From NCBI GenBank assembly GCA_024742475.1, contig JANSYI010000024.1:62001-126000 (forward strand): a stretch of DNA of 64,000 bases, read 5' to 3'. The DNA is from a bacterium. Lineage in GTDB: Bacteria > Myxococcota_A > Polyangia > Nannocystales > Nannocystaceae. Made by a program: the position numbers and the translations under genes. This document shows positions 44,963-53,390 of this stretch, piece by piece; the first letter of the stretch is position 1; each line of letters begins with the position of its first letter. The notes beneath the pieces are model-generated. The model was not told the origin of the DNA, searched no databases, and saw nothing but the letters and a program-made list of their open reading frames with translations.

Positions 44963-45727
44963 TCAGTAGACACGCATCGCGTCAACGATGCCCTGGTAGA
45001 GCTTGCTCGACGAGGCAATGCCCTGTTCGACGCTGCGTAGGACCAGTTCGAGCAGCTGGTCTTGGTCGAGCCGAAGCACGTCGTAGTACTTTTGGCGGTC
45101 GATGGCGTGAATGGTGGAGGGCCAGTATCCCTCGTTGATGAGGATATGGTTCATCGCCAGGCGCGCCACGCGACCGCTGATCTCCGGCCACGGGAACACG
45201 CGGATCACTTCGCGATGCACCTCGACGGCGAGCTCGATCGGGTGGGCTCGCTTGCACTCCTCGGTGCGGAACCAGTCGGTCAGCTTCCGCATGCGGTAGC
45301 TGATCTTGTCGGCCTGCGCGAGGTCGTGAAAGTACATCCGGTGGATCGGGTTGTCCTTGCGGTACTGGACCTGATCCTTCTTGTCAGCGGGCAACAGCAC
45401 CTGATGGAGCCGCTTGAGCCAGTCGAGGTTGAGCGTGAGCGGCTGACCCCGCGAGGCGACGATGAAGTTGATGCCATCGCGCACCGCCATGATGTGGTTG
45501 TAGGCGGGAATCAGGCTCGGCGCCGAGATGATCTCGGGATCGATGGCGGCCTTGATCTCGGCGATCGTCAGCACGGTGCCCTCGAGAGCGAAGTCGTGAT
45601 AAATCCACGACATCGTAAAACGCTCGTTGAAGCGCTCGCGCTGCTGCGGCGAGAGCATCCCGAGCTTCTCCCACAGCAGCTCCGAGGATTCGTGAAGCTG
45701 ACGGTAGTTCCTGGACGGGGTCCGCAT
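44963..45727 (-). CDS. Fic-domain protein with degenerate active-site motif
   Basis: 254 residues from ATG 45727. The N-terminal part has FTMSWIYHDFALEGTVLTIAEI, the region that in Fic proteins reads S/T...IEGN.LT..E, and then helices typical of Fic. The position of the catalytic loop HPFx[DE]GNGRxxR reads F178-PWPEISGRVAR. The His that activates the target hydroxyl is Phe, and GN is IS, while the final Arg residues remain. AMPylation by the usual mechanism is therefore unlikely, and it may be a binding or regulatory pseudoenzyme. The start is supported by a promoter 14 bases upstream; a longer frame to 45856 would run through it. Confidence 0.75.
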   Translation of the reverse strand: MRTPSRNYRQLHESSELLWEKLGMLSPQQRERFNERFTMSWIYHDFALEGTVLTIAEIKAAIDPEIISAPSLIPAYNHIMAVRDGINFIVASRGQPLTLNLDWLKRLHQVLLPADKKDQVQYRKDNPIHRMYFHDLAQADKISYRMRKLTDWFRTEECKRAHPIELAVEVHREVIRVFPWPEISGRVARLAMNHILINEGYWPSTIHAIDRQKYYDVLRLDQDQLLELVLRSVEQGIASSSKLYQGIVDAMRVY

Positions 45728-45740
45728 CGACAGACCGCGG

Positions 45741-45769
45741 ACCCTACTGATCGAGGGGCCTGGGGTCAA
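45741..45769 (-). promoter_or_regulatory. Sigma-70-type promoter of the Fic-ribA operon
   Basis: On the minus strand TTGACC (45764-45769), 17-bp spacer, TAGGGT (45741-45746). The -10 ends 13 bases before ATG 45727, so the mRNA would have almost no leader. The region just upstream is locally AT-rich. Confidence 0.55.
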
Positions 45770-45906
45770 GGCGGGATGATCCAAGTATTGGATTTTCCAG
45801 CGAAAATCGTGGATGCGCGCCACGTCACGGCTCGGCTGACCGGCGATCTTGGCCATACTCCGTGGCCAAATACGTAAGCGAAGGCACCAACCGAGGCTGC
45901 GGACGC

Positions 45907-48696
45907 TCAGCGAGACTGCGCGGCCAGCCAGGCCCGCGCCTCATCGATCGACCGCTGATCACCCGAGGTTTCGAACGTCGCGAGGGCCGTGCTCGCGAGC
46001 TCGCGTGCCTCGCCGTCGTGCTCGCCGACCTTCGCCAGCGCGCGGGCAAGCTCGAAACGCGCGTGCGCCAGCGCGTCGCTCGGTGCATCGGGGGCGACCT
46101 CCAACGCACGGCGGAAGCGCGTCACCGCGTGGTCGAAGTCACCGAGGTCGAACGCGATCAGGCCCAAATTGTAGTTCACCGCGCGCAGCTGCGGGTGTCG
46201 CTCCCCGAGCGAGGCCGTCCAGATCTCCTCGGCCCGCCCCATCAACTCCAGCGCCTTCTCCAAGCGGTTGCGCCGGTGCTCGAGCGCGCCGAGGTTGTTG
46301 TAGACCTCCGCCGTCTTCGCGTGTCGCATCCCGTACAGCGCCACACGAGCGCTGCGCACCTCCTCGAGCAGCGAGGCAGCGCGGTCGAGATCCCCCGTCT
46401 CGAGCACCACCGCAGCGAGGTTGCCTTGGACCGTGGAGGTGAACGGGTGATGGGCACCGTAGACCTGCTCGCAAATGTCGAGCGCGCGCACGAGGGCGTC
46501 CTGTGCCTCCTCTCGCTGACCGAGCGCGACGTAGGCGCTGCCCAGGTTGGACAACGTCGACCCGACGTAGGGGTGATCCGGACCGAGCAGCGACTCACGA
46601 ATCCGCAATGAACGCTCCAACACGGGCACCGCTTCGTCGGCACGACCGCGGGACCACAAGAACGACCCGAGCTCGTTGAGGGTGCCCGACAGCTGCAGGG
46701 GCTCCTCGACGCCCGGCTGCTCGAACAGCACGATCGCCTCCCGGAAGCGCGCCTCGGACTCCTCGAACGCTCCGCGGGCCTCGAGCACCACCGCCAGCCG
46801 TCCCGTCGACTCCGCGATCAGCACGGGATCTCCGAGGCGCTCGGCGAGCTGATGGGCGAGCTCGGCAGACAGCTGCGCCTCCTCGGGCCGGTCGAGCCGC
46901 GACTCGAGTACGTACGACCAGTCGTTGAGCGCCACGATCGCAGGACGCTGACTGCCGAGCGCCAGGGCGACCGACACAGCCTCGCGCAGGCGCCGTTCGG
47001 CGGCGTCATGTCGACCGGCCCGCTCGAGCGCGAGGCCTTCTTGGGCCAGCAACTCGACGCTGAGCGTCCGCGGCTCGAGCCCGAGCGACGCATAGGCGGC
47101 CCGCGTCGCCTGGATCGTCTCCAGGCCCTCCTCGTAGCGTCCGAGCCGATGCAGCGCGATCGCGTCGGCGAGGCCCTCTCGTAGCTGGGCCAGCGCCTTT
47201 CGCTGTGCGGGATCTTCGGGCGGCGGCGCGTCGCTGGCGAGCGCCTCCACATCGTCACAACGGTCGAGGTCCGGCAACTCCCCAACCACGTCCACTGCCC
47301 GGGCGACGGAGCGGGCGTCGACCTCGAGCAGACGGCTGACGCGTGCGTGCAGAGCCCGCTTCGCGCGGTTCAAGCAGACCATCCGGAGGTCGAGCGTGGC
47401 CGCCGACTGATCGCCCCGGACCGAGGTGGCCTCACACGCATCCTGGTAGCCGGCGACCCAGCGGTCCGCGAACGCATCGATGCGCGACGAGACACGAGGC
47501 CAGGAGATCGACCCCGCGCTCTCCATCGACGCGCGCACGGAGTCCCGCGTTCGAGGTCCCCACACCTGGGCGATCTGCGCTTCGGCGCTCTCGCACGGCG
47601 TGCTCGCATCGGTCTGCGCCCAGACTGCCGACGCGACTGCGCCACCGATCACCCCCGCGGCCACCAACGGTCGCACGCGAGGGCCACGGCTGCGAAGGGA
47701 ACGCTCGAGCTCTTCGAGCAGGGCCTCCATCGAGGGCCAGCGCTCGCAGGGCTCGGGGGCCAGGCCGCGCCGGATCGCGTCGGAGAGCCGCTTGGGCACG
47801 CCGACATGCCGTGGCCACTTCGGAGGCCCCACCAGCTTCGCGTCATAGAGTTCGCGCACGTTGCCTCGAAAGGGCCGCTTGCCCACGAGCGCATGCCACA
47901 GCGACAGGCAAAAGGCGTACTGGTCGGTCGCGGGAGAGCTGGCGGTCCCCGCGTGCTGCTCGGGCGCCATGTACGGCGGCGTGCCGAGCATCACATCGTC
48001 GCGCGTGGGGACCTCGGTCGCTTCGGCGATGTCGGGATCGATCGAGGGGTGATGGCTCGCGAACACGCGGTTCTCGTCGTGCAGCGACGCACCGTGCGAG
48101 CCCACCTTGGCGAGCCCGAAGTCGGTGACCTTTACCTCGCCCTCATCCGAGACCATGACGTTGCTCGGCTTGAAGTCGCGATGCACGAGGTGGGCGGCGT
48201 GTGCCGCAGCGAGGCCGCGCCCCGCCTTGATCATCACCTCGACACGTTCGCGCCAGGAGTTCTCCCCGCGAAGCCAGCCCGCCAGGTTCGTGCCTCGCAC
48301 GAACTCCATCGCAACGAGGACGTCCTCGTTCTCGGCTTCGACGTCGTAGACCGCGACGACGTTGGGGTGGCTCAGCTGCGCGAGGGCCTGAGCCTCACGG
48401 ACCAGCCGCGCCGCCGACTCGCGGTCCAGCGAGCGAGAGTGCAGGCGCTTGAGCGCCACCTCGCGCCGAAGCTTCGGGTCATAGGCCCGCACGACGGTGC
48501 CCATGCCGCCCCGACCGACCGTCTCGATGGTGATGTACCGCCCGACCCGCCGGCTCGATGGTGCGCTCCCCGCGAGCGCAGGATGCAGCGACACCACCTC
48601 CAGGTCCGGCGTCTGCGAACCAACGCTCACGTCACGAAGATGCGTCGAACCGCTCCCCACCCCGTCTCCGGCGCGAAGAATATCAACGGTCAGCAC
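45907..48696 (-). CDS. Eukaryotic-type Ser/Thr protein kinase with TM helix and TPR sensor domain
   Basis: 929 residues, same architecture as the kinase at 13.0-15.5 kb. Kinase domain about 53-330: VGRGGMGTVVRAYD, lysine K83 (VALKRL), catalytic loop HRDFKPSN, VTDFGLA, GTPPYMAPEQ. The activation segment has an unusual insertion of about 45 residues between DFGLA and GTPPYMAPEQ. A TM helix lies near 345-360. A long array of Tpr_12/10-like repeats (for example LNELGSFLWSRGRADEAVPVLERSL) fills the C-terminal half. Start GTG 48696 is provisional: the N-terminal 45 residues are not conserved-looking, and an in-frame GTG about 23 codons in is possible. Confidence 0.88.
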   Translation of the reverse strand: MLTVDILRAGDGVGSGSTHLRDVSVGSQTPDLEVVSLHPALAGSAPSSRRVGRYITIETVGRGGMGTVVRAYDPKLRREVALKRLHSRSLDRESAARLVREAQALAQLSHPNVVAVYDVEAENEDVLVAMEFVRGTNLAGWLRGENSWRERVEVMIKAGRGLAAAHAAHLVHRDFKPSNVMVSDEGEVKVTDFGLAKVGSHGASLHDENRVFASHHPSIDPDIAEATEVPTRDDVMLGTPPYMAPEQHAGTASSPATDQYAFCLSLWHALVGKRPFRGNVRELYDAKLVGPPKWPRHVGVPKRLSDAIRRGLAPEPCERWPSMEALLEELERSLRSRGPRVRPLVAAGVIGGAVASAVWAQTDASTPCESAEAQIAQVWGPRTRDSVRASMESAGSISWPRVSSRIDAFADRWVAGYQDACEATSVRGDQSAATLDLRMVCLNRAKRALHARVSRLLEVDARSVARAVDVVGELPDLDRCDDVEALASDAPPPEDPAQRKALAQLREGLADAIALHRLGRYEEGLETIQATRAAYASLGLEPRTLSVELLAQEGLALERAGRHDAAERRLREAVSVALALGSQRPAIVALNDWSYVLESRLDRPEEAQLSAELAHQLAERLGDPVLIAESTGRLAVVLEARGAFEESEARFREAIVLFEQPGVEEPLQLSGTLNELGSFLWSRGRADEAVPVLERSLRIRESLLGPDHPYVGSTLSNLGSAYVALGQREEAQDALVRALDICEQVYGAHHPFTSTVQGNLAAVVLETGDLDRAASLLEEVRSARVALYGMRHAKTAEVYNNLGALEHRRNRLEKALELMGRAEEIWTASLGERHPQLRAVNYNLGLIAFDLGDFDHAVTRFRRALEVAPDAPSDALAHARFELARALAKVGEHDGEARELASTALATFETSGDQRSIDEARAWLAAQSR

Positions 48697-48788
48697 CCCA
48701 GGATTACGGGCGAGGGGCCGGTTGCCGCAACCTCAGCAAACGCGCGGCTTTTTTGACCTGCTGGCCCGAGCCTGGCAGGGGTGTTGAG

Positions 48789-49745
48789 GTGGGCGAAGGC
48801 CACATCTCGGTGCTCGCGCGAGAGGTTTGCGACGCGCTCGAGGCGTCGCTGCCCCGCGTCGGCGAGACGCCCCACGGCGTGTACGTCGACGCGACATGCG
48901 GCGCTGGAGGGCACATCGCGGCCGTTCTCGAGAGGTTCTCGCCCGCGCGGGTGATCGCCTTCGACCGAGATGAGACCGCGCTGGAGCGCGCTCGGACGCG
49001 ACTGTGTGACGCCGCAACCCCCATCCTGTTCGTGCATGCACCCTTCTCCGCCTTGGGCCCCACCCTCGAGGCCGAGGGCGTGCAAGCCGACGGCATCCTT
49101 GCCGACCTCGGCGTCTCCTCCATGCAGCTGGATCAGGGTGCGCGCGGGTTCTCCTTTCGCGCCGACGCGCCGCTGGACATGCGCATGGACCAGAGCCGCT
49201 CCAAGACCGCGGCCAACCTGCTCGAAGAGCTCGACCTCCCCAGCCTGATTCGCATCCTCCGCGAGTACGGCGAGGAGCCCGACGCCCCGCGAATCGCCCG
49301 CGCAATCCTCGACGCGAGGCCCAAGACGACCGGCGCCCTGGCGCAGACCGTAGCCGACGCGATGAGCCACAAGCAGCGCCGCAAGCTCGGTCTGCGCATC
49401 CACCCCGCGACGCGGACCTTTCAGGCGATCCGGATCCACCTCAACGACGAACTCGGCGAGCTCGACACGCTGCTGACCGATGGACCCGCGTCCCTCTCCG
49501 TCGGCGGTCGTCTCGCCATCATCACCTTTCACTCGCTCGAGGACCGCCGCGTCAAGCAGCGCTTTCGCAAGCTCTCCAGGCCGGCCGACACGCTGCCCGG
49601 TCTGCCGATCCCGGAGTCCGAGCGCCAGGCGCCCTACTCCCTCCCCAAGCCTTTCGCCAAGGGCGTCACCGCAGCGCCTGACGAGACCGACCACAACCCC
49701 CGAGCCCGCAGCGCGCGACTGCGTGTGCTGGAGCGCGTCGCATGA
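48789..49745 (+). CDS. rsmH: 16S rRNA (cytosine-1402-N4)-methyltransferase
   Basis: A 318-residue SAM-dependent enzyme (formerly MraW). VYVDATCGAGGHIAAVL is the SAM-binding loop and GILADLGVSSMQLDQGARGF the catalytic region. ARTFQAIRIHLNDEL and ITFHSLEDRRVKQ are family signatures. The chosen start is GTG 48789 (VGEGHISVL), preceded by GGGG. It heads a division/cell-wall cluster; mraZ, which usually precedes it, is absent. The stop overlaps the ftsL-like ATG (ATGA). Confidence 0.93.
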   Translation: MGEGHISVLAREVCDALEASLPRVGETPHGVYVDATCGAGGHIAAVLERFSPARVIAFDRDETALERARTRLCDAATPILFVHAPFSALGPTLEAEGVQADGILADLGVSSMQLDQGARGFSFRADAPLDMRMDQSRSKTAANLLEELDLPSLIRILREYGEEPDAPRIARAILDARPKTTGALAQTVADAMSHKQRRKLGLRIHPATRTFQAIRIHLNDELGELDTLLTDGPASLSVGGRLAIITFHSLEDRRVKQRFRKLSRPADTLPGLPIPESERQAPYSLPKPFAKGVTAAPDETDHNPRARSARLRVLERVA

Positions 49746-50155
49746 CCCAACGTCCTCAACGCCGCCGCAAGCAGAAGACCGTCAGTTTCCCCCACGGCCA
49801 CAAGCGCCAGAGCGACCAGCCCTCGGCCAGCGGCTCGGTCGAGCGCGTCCGCGACCGCATGCGGGCGCCAGCGGGGACATCCTTCCTGCTGTTCTTGTGC
49901 GTCGCCGTGCTCGTGGCGATGGGCATCGTTCGCATCCAGTCCACCACGGCCGTGCTTGAGGCCGGCGGCGACATCACGCGTCTCTCCGAGCAGCAAGCGG
50001 CGCTGCTCGAGGAAAAGCGTCGCCTCTCGGCCGAGCGTGCGTATCTGCGGAACCCTCAGCAGGTGCACAGCGTCGCCCGAGACGAGCTGGGCATGGTGCC
50101 CGTCTCCCCTGAGCTCGTGCAGAAGATCCGCGTCAAGGAGGCCGCATCGCCATGA
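49742..50155 (+). CDS. ftsL: FtsL-like cell division protein
   Basis: 137 residues. A basic cytoplasmic N-terminus is followed by one helix (FLLFLCVAVLVAMGIV, about 48-63) and a periplasmic coiled coil (SEQQAALLEEKRRLSAERAYL). The segment RNPQQVHSVARDELGMVPVSP resembles the IExxAReeLGmv end of FtsL/DivIC proteins. Sequence identity in this family is low; assignment rests on topology and its place between rsmH and ftsI with ATGA overlaps on both sides. It should link FtsI/FtsW to the FtsQB complex. Confidence 0.8.
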   Translation: MTQRPQRRRKQKTVSFPHGHKRQSDQPSASGSVERVRDRMRAPAGTSFLLFLCVAVLVAMGIVRIQSTTAVLEAGGDITRLSEQQAALLEEKRRLSAERAYLRNPQQVHSVARDELGMVPVSPELVQKIRVKEAASP

Positions 50156-52188
50156 ACCTGCTCCATCGCCACAAGGAAATCGTCAAGCCGATGGCCACCG
50201 ACCTCGGGTCGGTTCGGCTGCGCTCGTTGGTCGTCGCGGCCGTCCTCGGCGTCTCGATGCTCGGCTTGGTCTGGCGCGCGTACCAGGTCGCTGTGGTGCG
50301 GCACGAGCACTTCGCCGACCTGGGCAACCGACAGCAGCTGCGCACGTATCGGGTGCGCGCCAGTCGTGGCGACATCGTCGACCGCAACTACATCGCCTTG
50401 GCAGTCACCGACCGCATGCACAAGGTCGTGCTCAACCCGCGGCTGATCGCGGCCCAAGGTGCGACCGAGGCGGTCTACGAGACGGTGATGGGCCTCTTTC
50501 CTGGCGAGGACCCGGCGTACATTCGCGACGAGCTCTCCCGCGACAAGGCGTACCGGATGCTGCGTATGCGCCTCGACGACGCACAGGCACGCACGATTCG
50601 CGACGCCAAGCTCCCCGGCGTGCGCCTCGAGCCGACGCCACATCGGGTCTACCCTCGCAAGCTGCTGGCCTCGCAGGTCCTCGGCCGCGTGAGCGCGGAG
50701 GGCTCGGGCAACCTCGGCATCGAGTACGGGCTCGACGAGTTCCTCAAGGGGCGAGACGCGATGAGCCCCGCCTACTTCGCGCGCGGGCAGAAGCTCCTGG
50801 TGGACGGTCACCCCGACCCGAGCGTCTCGCGGGGCCACACGGTCGTGCTGAGCCTCGACTCCGCCCTGCAGGCGATGGCCGAAGAAGAGATCAACACGCT
50901 CGTCCAGAACTGGACGCCGGTGAGCGCGAGCGTGCTGGTCCTCGACCCCCGCAATGGCGAAGTGCTGGCGATGGCCAGCCGGCCCACGTTCGACCCGAAC
51001 CACAAGATCGACGACATCGACCAGACGGTGAACTACGCGGTCAACCGCGCGTTCGAGCCCGGCTCCACGATGAAGGCGATCACGGTCGCGGCGGCGCTCG
51101 AGCAAGGCGTCATTCGGCGCGACGAGAGCTTCTTCTGCGAGAACGGCCGCTGGCAGTACACCGACAAACACGCGATCCGAGACACCAAGCCGCTCGAGTG
51201 GCTGAGCATCGCCGAGATCCTCGCGGTGTCCTCGAACATCTGCACCACCAAGATCTACGACCGTCTGCGCCGACGAAACCTCGACAAGTGGGTGCGTCGC
51301 TTCCACTTCGGCGAGCGGCCCGCAATCGAGCTCCCCGGCGCGACCCCGGGCAAGGTCGACGACGAGGAGAAGTGGTCGGACATCCAGGGGGCCAACATCT
51401 CGTTCGGCCAGGGCATGAGCGCCAGCCCGCTGCAGGTGGCGTCGGCCTTCGCCGTGCTCGCCAACGGGGGCACGTACAACGCACCCACCGTCGTCCGGGC
51501 CGTGCTCGACCACGACGGCAACGAAGTGCCGCTCGACCGACCCGAGCCCGAGCGCCTCATCCGTACGGCCACCGCCAACACCGTCCTCGAGATGCTCGAG
51601 CAGGTCGTGCACTCGAAGAAGGGCACCGGAAAGAACGCCCGCATCGACGGCTATCGTGTGGCCGGCAAGACCTCCACCGCCCAGAAGGCGTCCAAGTCGG
51701 GCGGCTACGCGGAGGACGAGTACTTCGCGTCGTTCGTGGGCGCGGTGCCTGCCAAGGATCCGCGCGTGGTCATCCTCGTCAGCGTCGACAACCCGGTCGG
51801 GGGCCACTACGGCAACGAGGTCGCCGCGCCGACCTTCGCCCGGCTGGCCCAGCGGGTGATGCTGCACCTGGGCGTCCCGCGTGACGACGGCTCACGGCCG
51901 ACGCCCGACCCCCTGCTGCTGATGACCAACAACACCAAGCTGGTCGACGGGTTCGCGCCCATCGGCGACGTGGAGCCCGAGCTCCCCGGAACGCGGCCGA
52001 TCTCGGTCGACGGTGGCCTGCCCGACTTCACGGGCCTGAGCCTGGTGGAGGCCCTCGACGCGGCCGAGGGCGCCGGGGTCGAGCTGCTCGCTCAGGGCAC
52101 CGGCATCGCCGTCATGCAAGACGTGCCGCCAGGCCCGATGGAGCAGGGCACCCACGCGGTGACCGTGTTCTTCGAGCCGCCCGCGTAG
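50152..52188 (+). CDS. ftsI: Peptidoglycan transpeptidase FtsI (PBP3-like) with C-terminal PASTA domain
   Basis: 678 residues, class B penicillin-binding protein needed for septal peptidoglycan. It has an N-terminal TM helix (LRSLVVAAVLGVSMLGLVWRA), a pedestal domain with RASRGDIVDRN, and a transpeptidase domain. The active Ser is S305 in EPGSTMK (SxxK), then SSN at 360-362. The third motif is K506-T-S instead of the usual KTG. The C-terminal 55 residues (LPDFTGLSLVEALDAAEGAG) form one PASTA repeat, common outside enterobacteria and possibly binding muropeptides. A terminator follows, so murE-murF-mraY are not downstream here. Confidence 0.93.
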   Translation: MNLLHRHKEIVKPMATDLGSVRLRSLVVAAVLGVSMLGLVWRAYQVAVVRHEHFADLGNRQQLRTYRVRASRGDIVDRNYIALAVTDRMHKVVLNPRLIAAQGATEAVYETVMGLFPGEDPAYIRDELSRDKAYRMLRMRLDDAQARTIRDAKLPGVRLEPTPHRVYPRKLLASQVLGRVSAEGSGNLGIEYGLDEFLKGRDAMSPAYFARGQKLLVDGHPDPSVSRGHTVVLSLDSALQAMAEEEINTLVQNWTPVSASVLVLDPRNGEVLAMASRPTFDPNHKIDDIDQTVNYAVNRAFEPGSTMKAITVAAALEQGVIRRDESFFCENGRWQYTDKHAIRDTKPLEWLSIAEILAVSSNICTTKIYDRLRRRNLDKWVRRFHFGERPAIELPGATPGKVDDEEKWSDIQGANISFGQGMSASPLQVASAFAVLANGGTYNAPTVVRAVLDHDGNEVPLDRPEPERLIRTATANTVLEMLEQVVHSKKGTGKNARIDGYRVAGKTSTAQKASKSGGYAEDEYFASFVGAVPAKDPRVVILVSVDNPVGGHYGNEVAAPTFARLAQRVMLHLGVPRDDGSRPTPDPLLLMTNNTKLVDGFAPIGDVEPELPGTRPISVDGGLPDFTGLSLVEALDAAEGAGVELLAQGTGIAVMQDVPPGPMEQGTHAVTVFFEPPA

Positions 52189-52206
52189 GCTCGGGGCTCT
52201 GGCACG

Positions 52207-52240
52207 AAAAAAGGGCGAGCCCAATGGGCCCGCCCTCTTC
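52207..52240. terminator. Terminator after ftsI, shared with the convergent lipoprotein gene
   Basis: GGGCGAGCCC (52213-52222) pairs with GGGCCCGCCC (52226-52235) with one mismatch and an AAT loop. Six A residues precede it and TCTTC follows, so it works in both directions. Confidence 0.8.
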
Positions 52241-52260
52241 GTGTGAGCACCGAGCGGTGC

Positions 52261-52662
52261 TTACTCTTTCTTCTCTTCTTCGGCAGCAGCTTCGGCAGCT
52301 TCGCCGGCCTTCTCGGCAGCGTCGCCAGCTTTGTCGGCAGCAGCTTCGGCAGCGTCGCCGGCCTTTTCGGCGGCGTCGGCAGCAGCTTCGGCACCTGCGG
52401 CACCGGCAGCCTTGGCGGCGTCGCCCGCGGCAGCGGCAGCTTCGGCGCCGGCCTTGGCAGCTTCTTCACCGGCCTTGGCTGCCTCGGCACCGGCCTTCTT
52501 GGCCGCGTCGCCGGCGTCTTTCGCAGCGTCCTCGGCTTTCTTCGCGCCGTCTTTTGCAGCTGCGCCAGCCTTCTTCGCACCGTCCTTCGCGTCCTTGGCC
52601 GCGTCGTCGCAAGCGGGGGCAGCAAGAAGGAAGAGGGGGAGGATGAACTTGATCTTGGACAT
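52261..52662 (-). CDS. Ala/Lys/Glu-rich helical-repeat lipoprotein
   Basis: 133 residues. The signal peptide MSKIKFILPLFLLAAPAC has a lipobox ending at Cys18. Nearly all of the mature protein is Ala, Lys, Asp, Glu and Gly in short repeats (AAKDAKDGAKKAGAAAKDG-like), predicting one long amphipathic helix. The pattern resembles LEA-type desiccation proteins or apolipoprotein-like helices and could also mimic Lpp-like envelope spacers. I cannot assign a function. AGGAAGG precedes the ATG. Confidence 0.75.
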   Translation of the reverse strand: MSKIKFILPLFLLAAPACDDAAKDAKDGAKKAGAAAKDGAKKAEDAAKDAGDAAKKAGAEAAKAGEEAAKAGAEAAAAAGDAAKAAGAAGAEAAADAAEKAGDAAEAAADKAGDAAEKAGEAAEAAAEEEKKE

Positions 52663-52740
52663 GGGTCGAACCTTCCTCGAATGAGGTGAACTCGAACCTA
52701 GCCCCAGCATCAACGCGGCGACGTCACGGATCGGCAATTA

Positions 52741-53376
52741 TCATCCCGACGAATCCATGATGTCGGAGAACGCCTTGATATCTATACCGAATTGAATCAC
52801 GAACGCCCCGACGGAGCGGGCCCCGGCGACGTCCGAGATCGGGTCGTCGCCGACCATCAGGCTCCGTCCTGCCGGCACCTTCAGGCGTTCAGCCGCACGG
52901 ATGAAGATCTCCGCGTCGGGCTTTTCGACCCCCTCTTCGCCGGAGATCAGAATCGTGTCGAACGCGGAGGTCAGACCGAGCTGCCCGAGGGTGCGTCGCA
53001 GTCGCGTGTCCCAGTTGGAGATGAGTGCCGTCCGCACGCCGCGGGCACGCAGGCAGGCCAGGCAGTCCCTCGCACCCTCGGCAACCCTCCACGCGTCGGG
53101 GCGATCGAAGTGGGCGAGGACCCTTTGCAAGCACTTCGCGGACGCGTCCCCGGTGCTCTCGGCGACGACCGCCTTCCAGAACGCGGACCATGTGGGGTCG
53201 CCGAGTCGAAGTGGGCGATGACGCTTCATCGCAGGGCCGAAGCGAGCCCTGACGAACTCGACCGACACCCCTGCGCTGCGCGCGTAGACCTCGGCCACGG
53301 GACAGGCCGGCTGCAGCAGCGTTCCCGCGGCGTCGACCCACAGCGCGGTCCCGGATTCGAGGGCGAGCGGCAACAC
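52741..53376 (-). CDS. HAD-like hydrolase with altered motif I
   Basis: 211 residues with the HAD layout. Motif I is LWVDAAGTLLQ, motif II is TALISNWDTRLR, the lysine lies in GVEKPDAEIF, and motif IV is MVGDDPISDVAGA. The nucleophile Asp15 is present, but the +2 Asp of DxD, the usual acid/base in phosphatases, is Ala17. HDHD3-like relatives also vary here, so the protein may be a weak phosphatase, use another mechanism or bind ligand only. Start GTG 53376, 14 bases after the hydrolase stop, last gene of the kinase-ATPase operon. Confidence 0.78.
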   Translation of the reverse strand: MLPLALESGTALWVDAAGTLLQPACPVAEVYARSAGVSVEFVRARFGPAMKRHRPLRLGDPTWSAFWKAVVAESTGDASAKCLQRVLAHFDRPDAWRVAEGARDCLACLRARGVRTALISNWDTRLRRTLGQLGLTSAFDTILISGEEGVEKPDAEIFIRAAERLKVPAGRSLMVGDDPISDVAGARSVGAFVIQFGIDIKAFSDIMDSSG

Positions 53377-53390
53377 GAGGCGACCCTACC

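Noticed and set aside
44090..45040. Plus-strand open frame over the structured interval and ribA
   Set aside because: Mostly antisense to ribA, Arg/Pro/Ala-rich, and it crosses a strong terminator hairpin.
45728..45856. Longer start for the Fic-like protein (ATG 45856)
   Set aside because: The extra 43 codons span a TTGACC-17-TAGGGT promoter and an AT-rich upstream patch and do not look like the start of a Fic domain.
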